Assembly (NCBI GenBank): GCA_025800305.1
Contig: JAOXRY010000257.1
Coordinates: forward strand, 1-7,451
Direction of reading: 5' to 3'
Source: Campylobacterales bacterium
GTDB taxonomy: Bacteria > Campylobacterota > Campylobacteria > Campylobacterales > SZUA-545
Length of the DNA stretch: 7,451 nt
Part shown: positions 1 to 5,984 of the stretch, one piece after another
How positions within the stretch are numbered: position 1 is the first letter of the stretch
Layout: each line of letters starts with the position of its first letter
Notes under the pieces: generated by a model
Databases searched by the model: none
Seen by the model: the letters and a program-made list of their open reading frames with translations, nothing else
What the model was told of the DNA's origin: nothing
Made by a program: the position numbers and the translations under genes

Positions 1-209
1 GCTTCACTTGGATTTTGAAAGTAGACAAATAACACAAGAACAACAATAAAAAAATTTAACAAAAAGAGTTGTTTAACTATTTGCAAAAAATATCTCTTTT
101 CTAAAAAAAGGATTACTCCTAAAGGTAACAAAAAAATCAGTTCTAGAGAGGCAAAGGCGACTATAAAAGAATAGATATAGCTACTTATAAGCTTTAAAGA
201 TTCCTTCAT
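1..209 (-). CDS. cbiQ: ECF nickel/cobalt transporter transmembrane protein CbiQ/NikQ (3' end beyond window)
   Basis: This is the first 69 codons of a gene that runs off the left edge. Its ATG (207-209) overlaps the TGA stop of nikL as ATGA, which implies translational coupling. My own translation begins MKESLKLISSYIYSFIVAFA and continues with very hydrophobic sequence. One or two membrane segments span about residues 8-40, a short basic stretch (EKRYF) follows, and another membrane segment spans about 48-65. In ECF transporters the CbiQ/NikQ protein is the membrane scaffold that couples the substrate-binding M protein to the ATPase. The assignment rests mainly on position (after K, M and L) and on the hydrophobic N-terminus. 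The diagnostic Ala-Arg-Gly coupling motifs of CbiQ would lie outside the window. No strong Shine-Dalgarno is seen, consistent with coupling to nikL. Confidence 0.62.
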   Translation of the reverse strand, partial: MKESLKLISSYIYSFIVAFASLELIFLLPLGVILFLEKRYFLQIVKQLFLLNFFIVVLVLFVYFQNPSE

Positions 210-619
210 TTTCTAACAACAAACTTTAAAAGAGAGAAAATACCAAAAATTAGAACGAATCCTAAAAGAATTTTTTTAAACTCTTGTGATTGCTCCTCTT
301 CTAAATGATTTTTGAGATTTTCTTTTTTTATATTTTCAATTTGGACAATTTCACTAACACGGTGCCCACCTGTTGCATCAACAATAATTTCAATCTCTTT
401 TGTTTTAGGTGTATAAAAATACTTTCCCTCTGTATTTAACTTATCATCAACAACATTCTCACCACCACTTTTAATAAGAACTTGGCAACTATTACAAGGA
501 TTACCATTGGCAAAATAGGAGTAGATCTCTAAACTCCCCTCCTCTTCTGTAATAAAAAGATTGATTTTATGACCAAATGAAAAGGTAAGAAGTAGAAAAA
601 ATAAAACGATGTATTTCAA
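206..619 (-). CDS. nikL: NikL-type accessory protein of the nickel/cobalt ECF transporter (membrane-anchored, periplasmic)
   Basis: This is a 137-residue protein. It has an N-terminal signal peptide (about residues 1-16, ending SFG) and a mature start at His17 (HKINLF). A beta-rich extracytoplasmic domain follows, with the typical SYFANGNP turn (35-41) and a GGHR motif (84-87), then a charged stretch rich in Glu and Lys (about 97-116) and one C-terminal membrane helix (about 117-134). This layout, with mature HK(I/L)N and C-terminal anchor, matches the NikL/CbiL-like proteins found between the M and Q genes of nickel/cobalt ECF operons. They are thought to replace NikN/CbiN, but their mechanism is not established. 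Oddly, it carries a Cys42-Asn-Ser-Cys45 pair in the periplasmic domain. The start is TTG (617-619), chosen because AGAGG lies 7 nt upstream and the signal peptide begins there. One base separates it from the cbiM stop, and its own stop overlaps the cbiQ start. Confidence 0.78.
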   Translation of the reverse strand: MKYIVLFFLLLTFSFGHKINLFITEEEGSLEIYSYFANGNPCNSCQVLIKSGGENVVDDKLNTEGKYFYTPKTKEIEIIVDATGGHRVSEIVQIENIKKENLKNHLEEEQSQEFKKILLGFVLIFGIFSLLKFVVRK

Positions 620-620
620 A

Positions 621-1214
621 TCAAGCCTCTAATATTTTTGGGTATGTTTTTTTAATAAATAGAAGTAAAAACATACTAACAATACCTTCTACAATCATGG
701 TAATAATATTTACAGAAAATATAGTTATTGCAGCGTAATTATACTCTTCTTTGGAAAAATACAAGATCCCTGTTAAAAATAGAGTCGCCAAAAAAGTTCC
801 TAAAAATCCGACTAGAAAAAACTTCAACTTATCATGAAGTTTTGAAGCTAGTTTACTATGGTAAAAATAGTGAATTATTACAGCAGGAGTTGCCATAATG
901 AAAAGATTAACTCCTATACTAGCAATCCCACCGTACCCCAGCAATAAAGCTTGAAGTAAAAGAGCCACAAATATAGCAATAAAACTACTCCAAGAGATTA
1001 AAATTCCTATTACACCAAGAAGAATAAGATGGATTTGAGTCACTCCAAAAGGAATATGGATAAAAGAAGCAATAAAAAATATTGCACTGGCAACTGATGT
1101 TAGAGATATATCTTCATTTTTAAGATCTTTAACAGCTTTTGCCAAAGCAACTAATGAAAAAGCAGAGACTACTACTGTAGTCTCCAGAGTTAGAACACCA
1201 TCGGATATGTGCAT
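621..1214 (-). CDS. cbiM: Nickel/cobalt ECF transporter substrate-binding membrane protein CbiM/NikM
   Basis: This 197-residue integral membrane protein begins with the family hallmark MHISDGVL. It also has the central signature FIHIPFGVTQIHLILLG (about residues 51-67) and a glycine-rich LLLGYGGIASIGVN segment (about 90-104), with further hydrophobic helices to the end. In NikM structures the metal is held in a square-planar site made by the N-terminal amine, His2 and a His in the GxTxxHL loop. Here those would be Met1, His2 and His62, and His53 lies close by. The length is that of the short M protein without a fused N domain, which fits a separate NikL gene downstream. The start ATG lies 3 nt after the nikK stop, and AAGG sits in the end of nikK. 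Nickel is preferred over cobalt because of the nikK and nikL neighbours, but specificity cannot be read with certainty. Confidence 0.93.
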   Translation of the reverse strand: MHISDGVLTLETTVVVSAFSLVALAKAVKDLKNEDISLTSVASAIFFIASFIHIPFGVTQIHLILLGVIGILISWSSFIAIFVALLLQALLLGYGGIASIGVNLFIMATPAVIIHYFYHSKLASKLHDKLKFFLVGFLGTFLATLFLTGILYFSKEEYNYAAITIFSVNIITMIVEGIVSMFLLLFIKKTYPKILEA

Positions 1215-1217
1215 TTT

Positions 1218-1940
1218 TTAGTAAGCCTTAATCCACATTAAAGCACCATTTTCAATAGGATATTTTTTTCCTTTGTGCTTTAAAGAACCCTCTTCAATCA
1301 AAGCGGCAAATCCCCACCAGCCTTTGTGATTCATTGTAAAAGTAAATACTCCATTACTATCTGTTTTTACAACTTGAGTAATGTGGGCATCTGTTGGGGC
1401 TTTTAAACCAAACTCATTGTAAAGTTCCACTTCTACTTCAACACCAGAAGCTGGTTTACCATTGTGTAAAACCTTTCCAGAAAAAGAGTTTCCACTGAAC
1501 AATCCAAAAGGCTTTATAAGAGGAATAATCTCATATTTTAATCCTAAAGGCTCATCCCATCCATCTTCCATACCAAAAGTACTTACAATGACTTTTGGGA
1601 CATGGGAAATAAATTTTCCTTCTGCTGGTTCAAAGTATGGTTGAGGTTCAACAAAGAATTTATACACACCAGGTTTTTTAACTTTGTATGAACTTTTCCA
1701 AGATTTATGATTGAACTTTTTTGTTTGAGTTAGAGACAAAGAGTTCTTTTTATTTTCTAGATAAATCTTTGGTTTCTCCATTGTCATACCAGTTTGTTCA
1801 AACGGGTGGATAAAAGAGATATCAAAATTCATCTTTGCTTCTTTTTTACTGCCAACATTATCTGTACTTGGCAAAAATGTTAAAAAGTGAGCATTTGCAG
1901 AAATTGCTAGACCTAAAGTCATAAGAGCAAATCTTTTCAT
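1218..1940 (-). CDS. nikK: DUF4198-family periplasmic protein, NikK-type component of the nickel transporter
   Basis: This 240-residue secreted protein has a short signal peptide (residues 1-17, KR followed by a hydrophobic core, ending SANA) and a mature N-terminus at His18 (HFLTFLPS). It has the DUF4198 layout. An N-terminal beta domain carries HPFEQTGMTMEKPKIY (45-60) and PGVYKFFVEPQPYFEPAEGK (90-109). A second Ig/carboxypeptidase-regulatory-like domain carries GKVLHNGKPASGVEVEVELY (155-174) and TDSNGVFTFTMNHKGWWGFA (193-212). DUF4198 was once labelled as a nickel-uptake family in Pfam and recurs in nickel ECF operons, where it is called NikK. Its biochemical role (periplasmic nickel capture or delivery) is inferred. 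The start ATG is supported by AAGGA 6 nt upstream and by the signal peptide. It is the first gene of a tightly packed unit, cbiM following after 3 nt, and a 131-nt upstream region carries the likely promoter. Confidence 0.85.
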   Translation of the reverse strand: MKRFALMTLGLAISANAHFLTFLPSTDNVGSKKEAKMNFDISFIHPFEQTGMTMEKPKIYLENKKNSLSLTQTKKFNHKSWKSSYKVKKPGVYKFFVEPQPYFEPAEGKFISHVPKVIVSTFGMEDGWDEPLGLKYEIIPLIKPFGLFSGNSFSGKVLHNGKPASGVEVEVELYNEFGLKAPTDAHITQVVKTDSNGVFTFTMNHKGWWGFAALIEEGSLKHKGKKYPIENGALMWIKAY

Positions 1941-1965
1941 TTTTTTCCTTCAAAGTTGAGATAGA

Positions 1966-1994
1966 ACTGGTAGGAGCCAGTAGGTGAAATTATA
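1966..1994 (-). promoter_or_regulatory. Putative promoter -10 box and 5' hairpin of the nikKMLQ operon
   Basis: On the minus strand a TATAAT box (1989-1994) is preceded by a T-rich stretch (eight T at about 2018-2025), as is typical of Campylobacterota sigma-70 promoters, which often lack a clear -35. Transcription would begin near 1982. The first transcribed bases would then form a small hairpin: ACTGG (minus strand, 1981-1977) pairs with CCAGT (1970-1966) around a 6-nt loop. The Shine-Dalgarno AAGGA follows just before the nikK ATG. The start site is inferred, not observed. Confidence 0.45.
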
Positions 1995-2001
1995 TATATC
2001 T

Positions 2002-2014
2002 ACTTTTAAAAAGT
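2002..2014. promoter_or_regulatory. 13-bp palindrome in the nikK promoter, candidate operator
   Basis: ACTTTT and AAAAGT surround a single central base, giving six paired positions. The element lies about 20-32 bp upstream of the predicted nikK transcription start, where a bound repressor would block RNA polymerase. The AT-only core makes chance occurrence fairly likely, so this is a weak candidate. The regulator is unknown. Confidence 0.25.
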
Positions 2015-2051
2015 TATAAAAAAAACCTTGACTTATGTATTTTTAGGACTA

Positions 2052-2073
2052 AAAATGAATATATATTCATTTT
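2052..2073. repeat. Perfect 22-bp palindrome between ubiB and nikK
   Basis: The half-site AAAATGAATAT is followed immediately by its exact reverse complement, with no spacer. It begins inside the ubiB stop codon and lies about 70-90 bp upstream of the predicted nikK start site. It could be a dimeric-regulator operator. It could also be an RNA stem at the end of the ubiB message, but the bases after it (only five U in total, then AGUCC) make a poor intrinsic terminator. It does not fit the E. coli NikR consensus (GTATGA/TCATAC with a long spacer). Confidence 0.55.
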
Positions 2074-3607
2074 AGATTTTATAAACGATTAGTACAGATC
2101 CAAAAACAAAACTACCTATAGCCAACTCCTTTTCCCCTGTAATCGCCAACAATATTCCCCCTAATACAAAAAGAAATCCTACAACCAATCCTTTAGCATA
2201 CGTCCTTGACTCTTTTACCATCCACTCTAACTGAGACGGATTGATAACAACATTAAGTTCCCCATTACTCATCTGGTTTATTGTGTGTTTAAAGTTTTTA
2301 ATAAGAAATGGGATCTCTTTTATTTCATCTACAATAATTTCAAAAATAGAGTCTTTATTGCCAATGGCTCTTGGGATATTCTCTTGTAGAATTGGCAAGA
2401 TGTCTTTTACTCCATTGAAATTTTTTATATAGGTTGTTCCTAAGCCTTCTATAATTGCACTTACCCTTAGGATATAGATAGCTTCTTGGGGGAGTTTAAA
2501 AGGAAGATCTCTTGTTGATTCTAGAACATCAAAAACTAATTTTTGCATACTTTGTGCATCAAGGCTCTCATTTCCAAAGATCTCAAACATTCTTTCTGTA
2601 AATTGTGCCAATTCACTTTCAGGGGCTTCATATGCTATTGTTCCTAGCTTTTTACTGGCAGATATATAACTATCATAATCTTTTTCATTGGCTGCTTTTA
2701 AAAGTTCAATTATTGCCACTCTTATTTGTGAGGGAACTTTTTTCACCATCCCAAAATCTAAAAATACAAGATCTCCTCTTTTAGTAACTAAGATATTTCC
2801 AGGATGAGGATCAGCGTGGAAATAGCCATTAATTAACATCTGCTCCACATAAAAGTCCACTAAGTTTTTAATCAAAGGTCTAAAGTCTATATTGTGACTT
2901 TTTAATTTTTCCTTCTCATCAAAACGAAATCCTTCAATATAGTTTAAAACCAAAGCATCGCAGGAGGAGAGTTCATCATAAGAAAAAGGAAAAACAATGC
3001 CACTATCTTTATAGATTGAACTAAACCTTTTAAGATTCTCTCTTTCAATACTTAGATCTACCTCTTCTAATATCATCTTGGAAAACTCTTGAATAACAGC
3101 TTCTATTGAGTTTTTTGTGTAGTAAGAAAAGAGAGGTTTAAAAAGCTTGTTAAAAAAATTCAAGATCTTAATATCTGCTTTTACTCTTTTTTCAATACCG
3201 TTTCTTCGTAGCTTTACAGCAACTACATCTTTGTTTTTTAAAACAGCTTTATGAACTTGCCCAATAGAAGCACTGGCAATTGGCTTTTTATCAAAGAATT
3301 CAAACTCATATGCTTTGAAAGCTCTATTGTAGACCTTTTGAAAATCTTTCTCTTTCATAGCTGGAAGAGAGTCGTGAAGATCTCGAAGTTCTTCTAAATA
3401 GTCTTCAGAGAAAAAGTCTGCTCTTGTTGCTAAAACTTGGGCTAACTTTATAAAACTAGCTCCAAGATCTGTAATTGTGTCTTTTAGTTTTTTAGGAGAG
3501 AGAGGCTTTAGGATAAGCCTCTCTCTTCTTTTAATTACAAGAAAAAGAGTATGAAGAAGTCTAAAAATTCTCCATACTCTTAAAAGGCTAAAGTGACTAT
3601 TTATCAC
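2072..3607 (-). CDS. ubiB: ABC1/UbiB-family atypical kinase-like ATPase, membrane-anchored
   Basis: The protein has 511 residues, close to the usual UbiB length. The ABC1/ADCK signatures occur in order: a KxGQ-like motif reading KLAQ (54-57), the A-rich ASASIGQVHKA loop (111-121), VAVK with Lys132, the EVDLSIEREN segment (182-191), the catalytic HADPHPGN (264-271) and DFG (284-286). Two C-terminal hydrophobic helices (about 473-491 and 495-510) anchor it in the membrane, as in UbiB. Family members are ATPases that support isoprenoid quinone metabolism or transport. Campylobacterota generally make menaquinone rather than ubiquinone, so a ubiquinone role is doubtful here. The start is GTG (3605-3607), inside the end of the upstream phasin-like gene with an 11-nt overlap, which implies coupled translation. 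It is not followed closely by another gene of its own unit. Confidence 0.9.
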   Translation of the reverse strand: MINSHFSLLRVWRIFRLLHTLFLVIKRRERLILKPLSPKKLKDTITDLGASFIKLAQVLATRADFFSEDYLEELRDLHDSLPAMKEKDFQKVYNRAFKAYEFEFFDKKPIASASIGQVHKAVLKNKDVVAVKLRRNGIEKRVKADIKILNFFNKLFKPLFSYYTKNSIEAVIQEFSKMILEEVDLSIERENLKRFSSIYKDSGIVFPFSYDELSSCDALVLNYIEGFRFDEKEKLKSHNIDFRPLIKNLVDFYVEQMLINGYFHADPHPGNILVTKRGDLVFLDFGMVKKVPSQIRVAIIELLKAANEKDYDSYISASKKLGTIAYEAPESELAQFTERMFEIFGNESLDAQSMQKLVFDVLESTRDLPFKLPQEAIYILRVSAIIEGLGTTYIKNFNGVKDILPILQENIPRAIGNKDSIFEIIVDEIKEIPFLIKNFKHTINQMSNGELNVVINPSQLEWMVKESRTYAKGLVVGFLFVLGGILLAITGEKELAIGSFVFGSVLIVYKI

Positions 3608-3866
3608 TGAGATCTTTCTTTAGCTTCTCCAGATCTTCTTTTGTTGCTAAACCTAACTCATTAATAGCTTCTTTTAGCTGTTCTTTAATTAAGTTTTTAA
3701 AGTTTTTCTCCTCCTCTTTTCCTTTAGAACTTGCTTTTTCAAGAAGCTCTTTGGCATCTGTATTGGAGATTACACCTTTCTCTTTTAACTTTTCTAACTC
3801 TTGTTCAACTTTCTCTTTTGCTAGAAAAGCACTTCCTAATCCTAAATAAAATAGTTTATCAACCAT
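3597..3866 (-). CDS. Small phasin-like / PhaF-like coiled-coil protein paired with the ABC1 kinase
   Basis: This is an 89-residue, highly charged, almost entirely helical protein. A short hydrophobic N-terminus (LFYLGLGSAFLAKEKVE, 5-21) is followed by Glu/Lys-rich heptads. It ends ELGLATKEDLEKLKKDL (71-87), the characteristic C-terminal segment of small proteins annotated as phasin-superfamily or polyhydroxyalkanoate synthesis regulators. No enzyme motif is present, and the biochemical role is unknown. No polyhydroxyalkanoate gene is in the window, so granule binding is only a name borrowed from the family. The ATG is supported by GGAG 6 nt upstream. Its last 11 nt overlap the ubiB start, so the two products are probably made together. 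A partner or adaptor role for the kinase is an inference. Confidence 0.72.
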   Translation of the reverse strand: MVDKLFYLGLGSAFLAKEKVEQELEKLKEKGVISNTDAKELLEKASSKGKEEEKNFKNLIKEQLKEAINELGLATKEDLEKLKKDLSDK

Positions 3867-3886
3867 AGCTAACTCCTTTTTTGTTA

Positions 3887-3892
3887 ATCATA
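3887..3892 (-). promoter_or_regulatory. Putative -10 box for the phasin-like/ubiB unit
   Basis: TATGAT on the minus strand is preceded by a run of seven T (3898-3904), as in epsilonproteobacterial promoters with poor -35 boxes. Transcription would begin near 3880, just ahead of the Shine-Dalgarno GGAG (3873-3876), giving a short leader of about 15 nt. The evidence is sequence resemblance only. Confidence 0.35.
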
Positions 3893-3897
3893 ACCTT

Positions 3898-3948
3898 AAA
3901 AAAATTCTATTTGTATAGCTAAAATGTTATTTCAATTTTCTTTAGAAT
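3898..3948 (-). terminator. Possible weak intrinsic terminator after the histidine kinase gene
   Basis: On the minus strand ATTCTA (3948-3943, reaching into the kinase stop codon region) can pair with TAGAAT (3909-3904). A smaller AAAAT/ATTTT stem lies inside the loop, and the structure is followed directly by T-rich sequence. The stem is short and AT-rich and its loop is large, so efficiency would be low. The position, exactly between two likely transcription units, is the main support. Confidence 0.27.
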
Positions 3949-5951
3949 CTTATTATAAAGACTGCTCCTTCATCACTATTGTGAACAGTTACATCACCTT
4001 TCATGTCTTTAATAATCATATCAACCATATAAAGCCCTATTCCTGTCCCTTTCTCACCTTTTGTTGTAAAGTTGTACTTAAATATATTATATATAACTTC
4101 ATCAGGTATTCCTCCTCCATTGTCTGAGATCTTAATCTCTCTATTTTCTGAGGAAATTTCAATGGAAATTTTTCTATCTTTGTCTCGATTTTCAACAAGA
4201 GCATCTTTAGAGTTTATTACCAAGTTCATTATTACTTGCTGTAGTTCTGTATCAATACCGTAAATGTAAAAGTCATCTCCAGCTATATCCAATGTTACAT
4301 CACTATTTTTCAAATTTGAGGAGATAATTTCAGTAATTATTTGGATTGATTTCCTTACTGAAAAATCTCTTTTCATTTTATTTGGATTAAAATAATTTCT
4401 AAAAGTATCTACAGTAGAAGAGAGAAATCTCACTCTATTCATAACCATTTTCTGAACATCTTGCAATTCATCACTAAGGTTTTCTATTTCTGCCATTGAA
4501 TCAATCATAATATGAATTCCACTTAGAGGTTGTTTCAATTGATGAGCAATAATTCCAACCATCTGTCCCATAGTCTCCATTTTTGATTTTTCTAATATAA
4601 TTTTGTCTTTTTCCCTTAGATCTAAAACCGCTTTTTTCACTTCCTCTTGAAGGTTTTCATTAAGTTCATCTAACTCTTTGGTTCGCTCTTGAACTTTCAA
4701 TTCTAAATTATCAAATTGCTCTTGTAATATCACAAGCATACGATTAAACTCATCTGACAAAATACCAATTTCATCATCTCTTTTAATATCACTTCGTACT
4801 TGTAAGTCTCCTCTTCTTACAGCTAATGCCATTTGTGAAAGTTGATTGATTGGCATTGTTATTTTTTTAAAATAAAAATAGATAATCATCAAAGCAATAA
4901 GAAAGAGAATAGAAACTACAACTAAGATAGAGTTACCAACATTAGAGGCACTCTCTTCTAGATCATCAAGATAAACAGTAGCAACAACAAATAAATCATT
5001 TTCTGGAATATATTTAATCCAAGATCTCTTTTTATAAATAAAGCTGTTTAAATCCTCTGGCTTATTCCAAACATAGTCCATTTCAACATACTTTTTAGAC
5101 TTTGATTTTTTTAATTCATTGAAAAAATATTTTTCAGTATTTGGAACTTTAAGAGATTTAAGTTGATTTCCTACCAAAGAGTAATCAGGATGGTTTATCA
5201 TTACACCATCCCCTGAAGCAATATAAAAATATCCACTTTTTTTAAATGTAGTTCCTTTTAAAAATAATTCTAGTTGTTGAGTTAATTTTTTATTCAGATC
5301 CTTCTTTAACTTTTGAAGTTCGTCAATATATATACCTGTACCAATATAAAGATTGAAATATGGTGTTTTCTTTATATATCCTATCTTTTCAAAGACTCCT
5401 TTTTTCCCTATTTTCTTCCACCAATACCTTGTAAAGCCATCTCCATACTCATCTGCTTTTTTCGCCATTTCAACTGCAAAATATTTTCCCTTTGCCCCTT
5501 TAATATGATTAAAATCAAGACCTATGAACTTTTTCATTCCATGGGAGGTTAGTACTAGTTCTTCATTAGTTGAATAAAGATAATTATTGTTACCATAACG
5601 AATTTCGCTTAACTCTTTTAATGCTCTTTTTCTTCCTTGTTCAAATGTTATTTTTCCATCAGTAGCTCTTGTATGATAATACTTAAGAATAGACTCACCT
5701 AAAATTGTAATATCTTTTAATTCTTGTTTTTTTTGTGAAAGGATGTAGTCTTGATTAATTTTAAGTTGACTATAGTGATGTTCTACAACAGAAGAGACAC
5801 TATCCAAAATTTGAATACTATTTTTTTTCACCTCTTCTAAAGCTTGTTTTTTCAAAGTAGGTACTATTAAAAAAACAGTTGCCAACCAAATTCCTAAGCC
5901 AATTAACACTACTACAAGAAAAATTTTTTGAAAGATTGATAACTTAAACAA
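3942..5951 (-). CDS. Membrane sensor histidine kinase with double Cache sensor and HAMP
   Basis: The protein has 669 residues. TM1 is at about 10-31. A periplasmic double Cache (dCache_2-like) domain follows: the first module (about 75-212) contains YGNNNYLY (119-126) and ends GTGIYIDEL (204-212), and the second (about 235-333) contains INHPDYSLVG (252-261). TM2 is at about 341-362, HAMP at about 363-415 (PINQLS, DEIG) and a coiled coil at about 415-455. The core has H-box AHQLKQPL with phospho-acceptor His470, N-box NLVINSKDAL (576-585), G1 SDNGGGIP (609-616) and G2 GTGIGL (635-640). All catalytic motifs are intact, so it should autophosphorylate in response to a small periplasmic ligand, which is unknown. 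No response regulator is adjacent. The start is TTG (5949-5951), chosen because GGAG lies 5 nt upstream, an in-frame stop lies at 5985-5987, and TM1 needs these residues. It follows phoU after 78 nt. Confidence 0.92.
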   Translation of the reverse strand: MFKLSIFQKIFLVVVLIGLGIWLATVFLIVPTLKKQALEEVKKNSIQILDSVSSVVEHHYSQLKINQDYILSQKKQELKDITILGESILKYYHTRATDGKITFEQGRKRALKELSEIRYGNNNYLYSTNEELVLTSHGMKKFIGLDFNHIKGAKGKYFAVEMAKKADEYGDGFTRYWWKKIGKKGVFEKIGYIKKTPYFNLYIGTGIYIDELQKLKKDLNKKLTQQLELFLKGTTFKKSGYFYIASGDGVMINHPDYSLVGNQLKSLKVPNTEKYFFNELKKSKSKKYVEMDYVWNKPEDLNSFIYKKRSWIKYIPENDLFVVATVYLDDLEESASNVGNSILVVVSILFLIALMIIYFYFKKITMPINQLSQMALAVRRGDLQVRSDIKRDDEIGILSDEFNRMLVILQEQFDNLELKVQERTKELDELNENLQEEVKKAVLDLREKDKIILEKSKMETMGQMVGIIAHQLKQPLSGIHIMIDSMAEIENLSDELQDVQKMVMNRVRFLSSTVDTFRNYFNPNKMKRDFSVRKSIQIITEIISSNLKNSDVTLDIAGDDFYIYGIDTELQQVIMNLVINSKDALVENRDKDRKISIEISSENREIKISDNGGGIPDEVIYNIFKYNFTTKGEKGTGIGLYMVDMIIKDMKGDVTVHNSDEGAVFIIRF

Positions 5952-5981
5952 AATATCTCCATAATAAATAATGGAGATATT
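5952..5981 (-). promoter_or_regulatory. 11-bp hairpin sequestering the Shine-Dalgarno of the histidine kinase gene
   Basis: Minus-strand AATATCTCCAT (5981-5971) and ATGGAGATATT (5962-5952) are perfect complements around an 8-nt loop. The 3' arm holds the Shine-Dalgarno GGAG (5957-5960) and abuts the TTG start, so a transcript carrying both arms would hide its ribosome site. The same stem followed by TTGTTT could act as a poor terminator after phoU. The repeat is certain, the function is inferred. Confidence 0.6.
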
Positions 5982-5984
5982 ATA
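5979..5984 (-). promoter_or_regulatory. Putative -10 box of an internal promoter ahead of the histidine kinase
   Basis: The minus strand reads AGTATAAT, a consensus TATAAT box preceded by AT-rich sequence with no clear -35. The predicted start, about 5972, falls inside the 5' arm of the hairpin, so transcripts from here would lack nearly all of that arm. In sequence this AT-rich such a box can occur by chance. Confidence 0.4.

Noticed and set aside
1462..1644. Plus-strand open frame of 60 codons inside nikK
   Set aside because: It is antisense to a well supported DUF4198 gene, has no Shine-Dalgarno or recognisable domain, and reflects low stop frequency opposite the gene.
2028..2033. TTGACT on the plus strand as a -35 box
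   Set aside because: No -10 box lies at a suitable distance and no plus-strand gene follows.
1941..2071. Nickel/cobalt riboswitch in the nikK leader
   Set aside because: The predicted leader is only about 40 nt with one 5-bp hairpin, too small and lacking the multi-helix fold and conserved G-rich modules of known metal or cobalamin riboswitches.
2052..2073. Palindrome as a classical NikR operator
   Set aside because: It lacks the GTATGA/TCATAC halves with a long spacer and the TATTATT-type halves reported for Helicobacter, so the regulator is left open.
2241..2432. Plus-strand open frame of 63 codons inside ubiB
   Set aside because: It lies opposite conserved ABC1 kinase sequence, with no family resemblance and no start signals.
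3924..4263. Two overlapping plus-strand open frames at the end of the histidine kinase
   Set aside because: They lie opposite the conserved ATPase domain (N, G1, G2 boxes) and their products look like random low-complexity sequence.
5313..5552. Plus-strand open frame of 79 codons inside the Cache sensor region
   Set aside because: It is antisense to conserved Cache motifs and the product, rich in Cys and Ile, has no recognisable features.
5912..5962. Short upstream reading frame starting at the ATG in the hairpin 3' arm (16 codons)
   Set aside because: The ATG overlaps the kinase Shine-Dalgarno itself, has no ribosome site of its own and is out of frame with the kinase.
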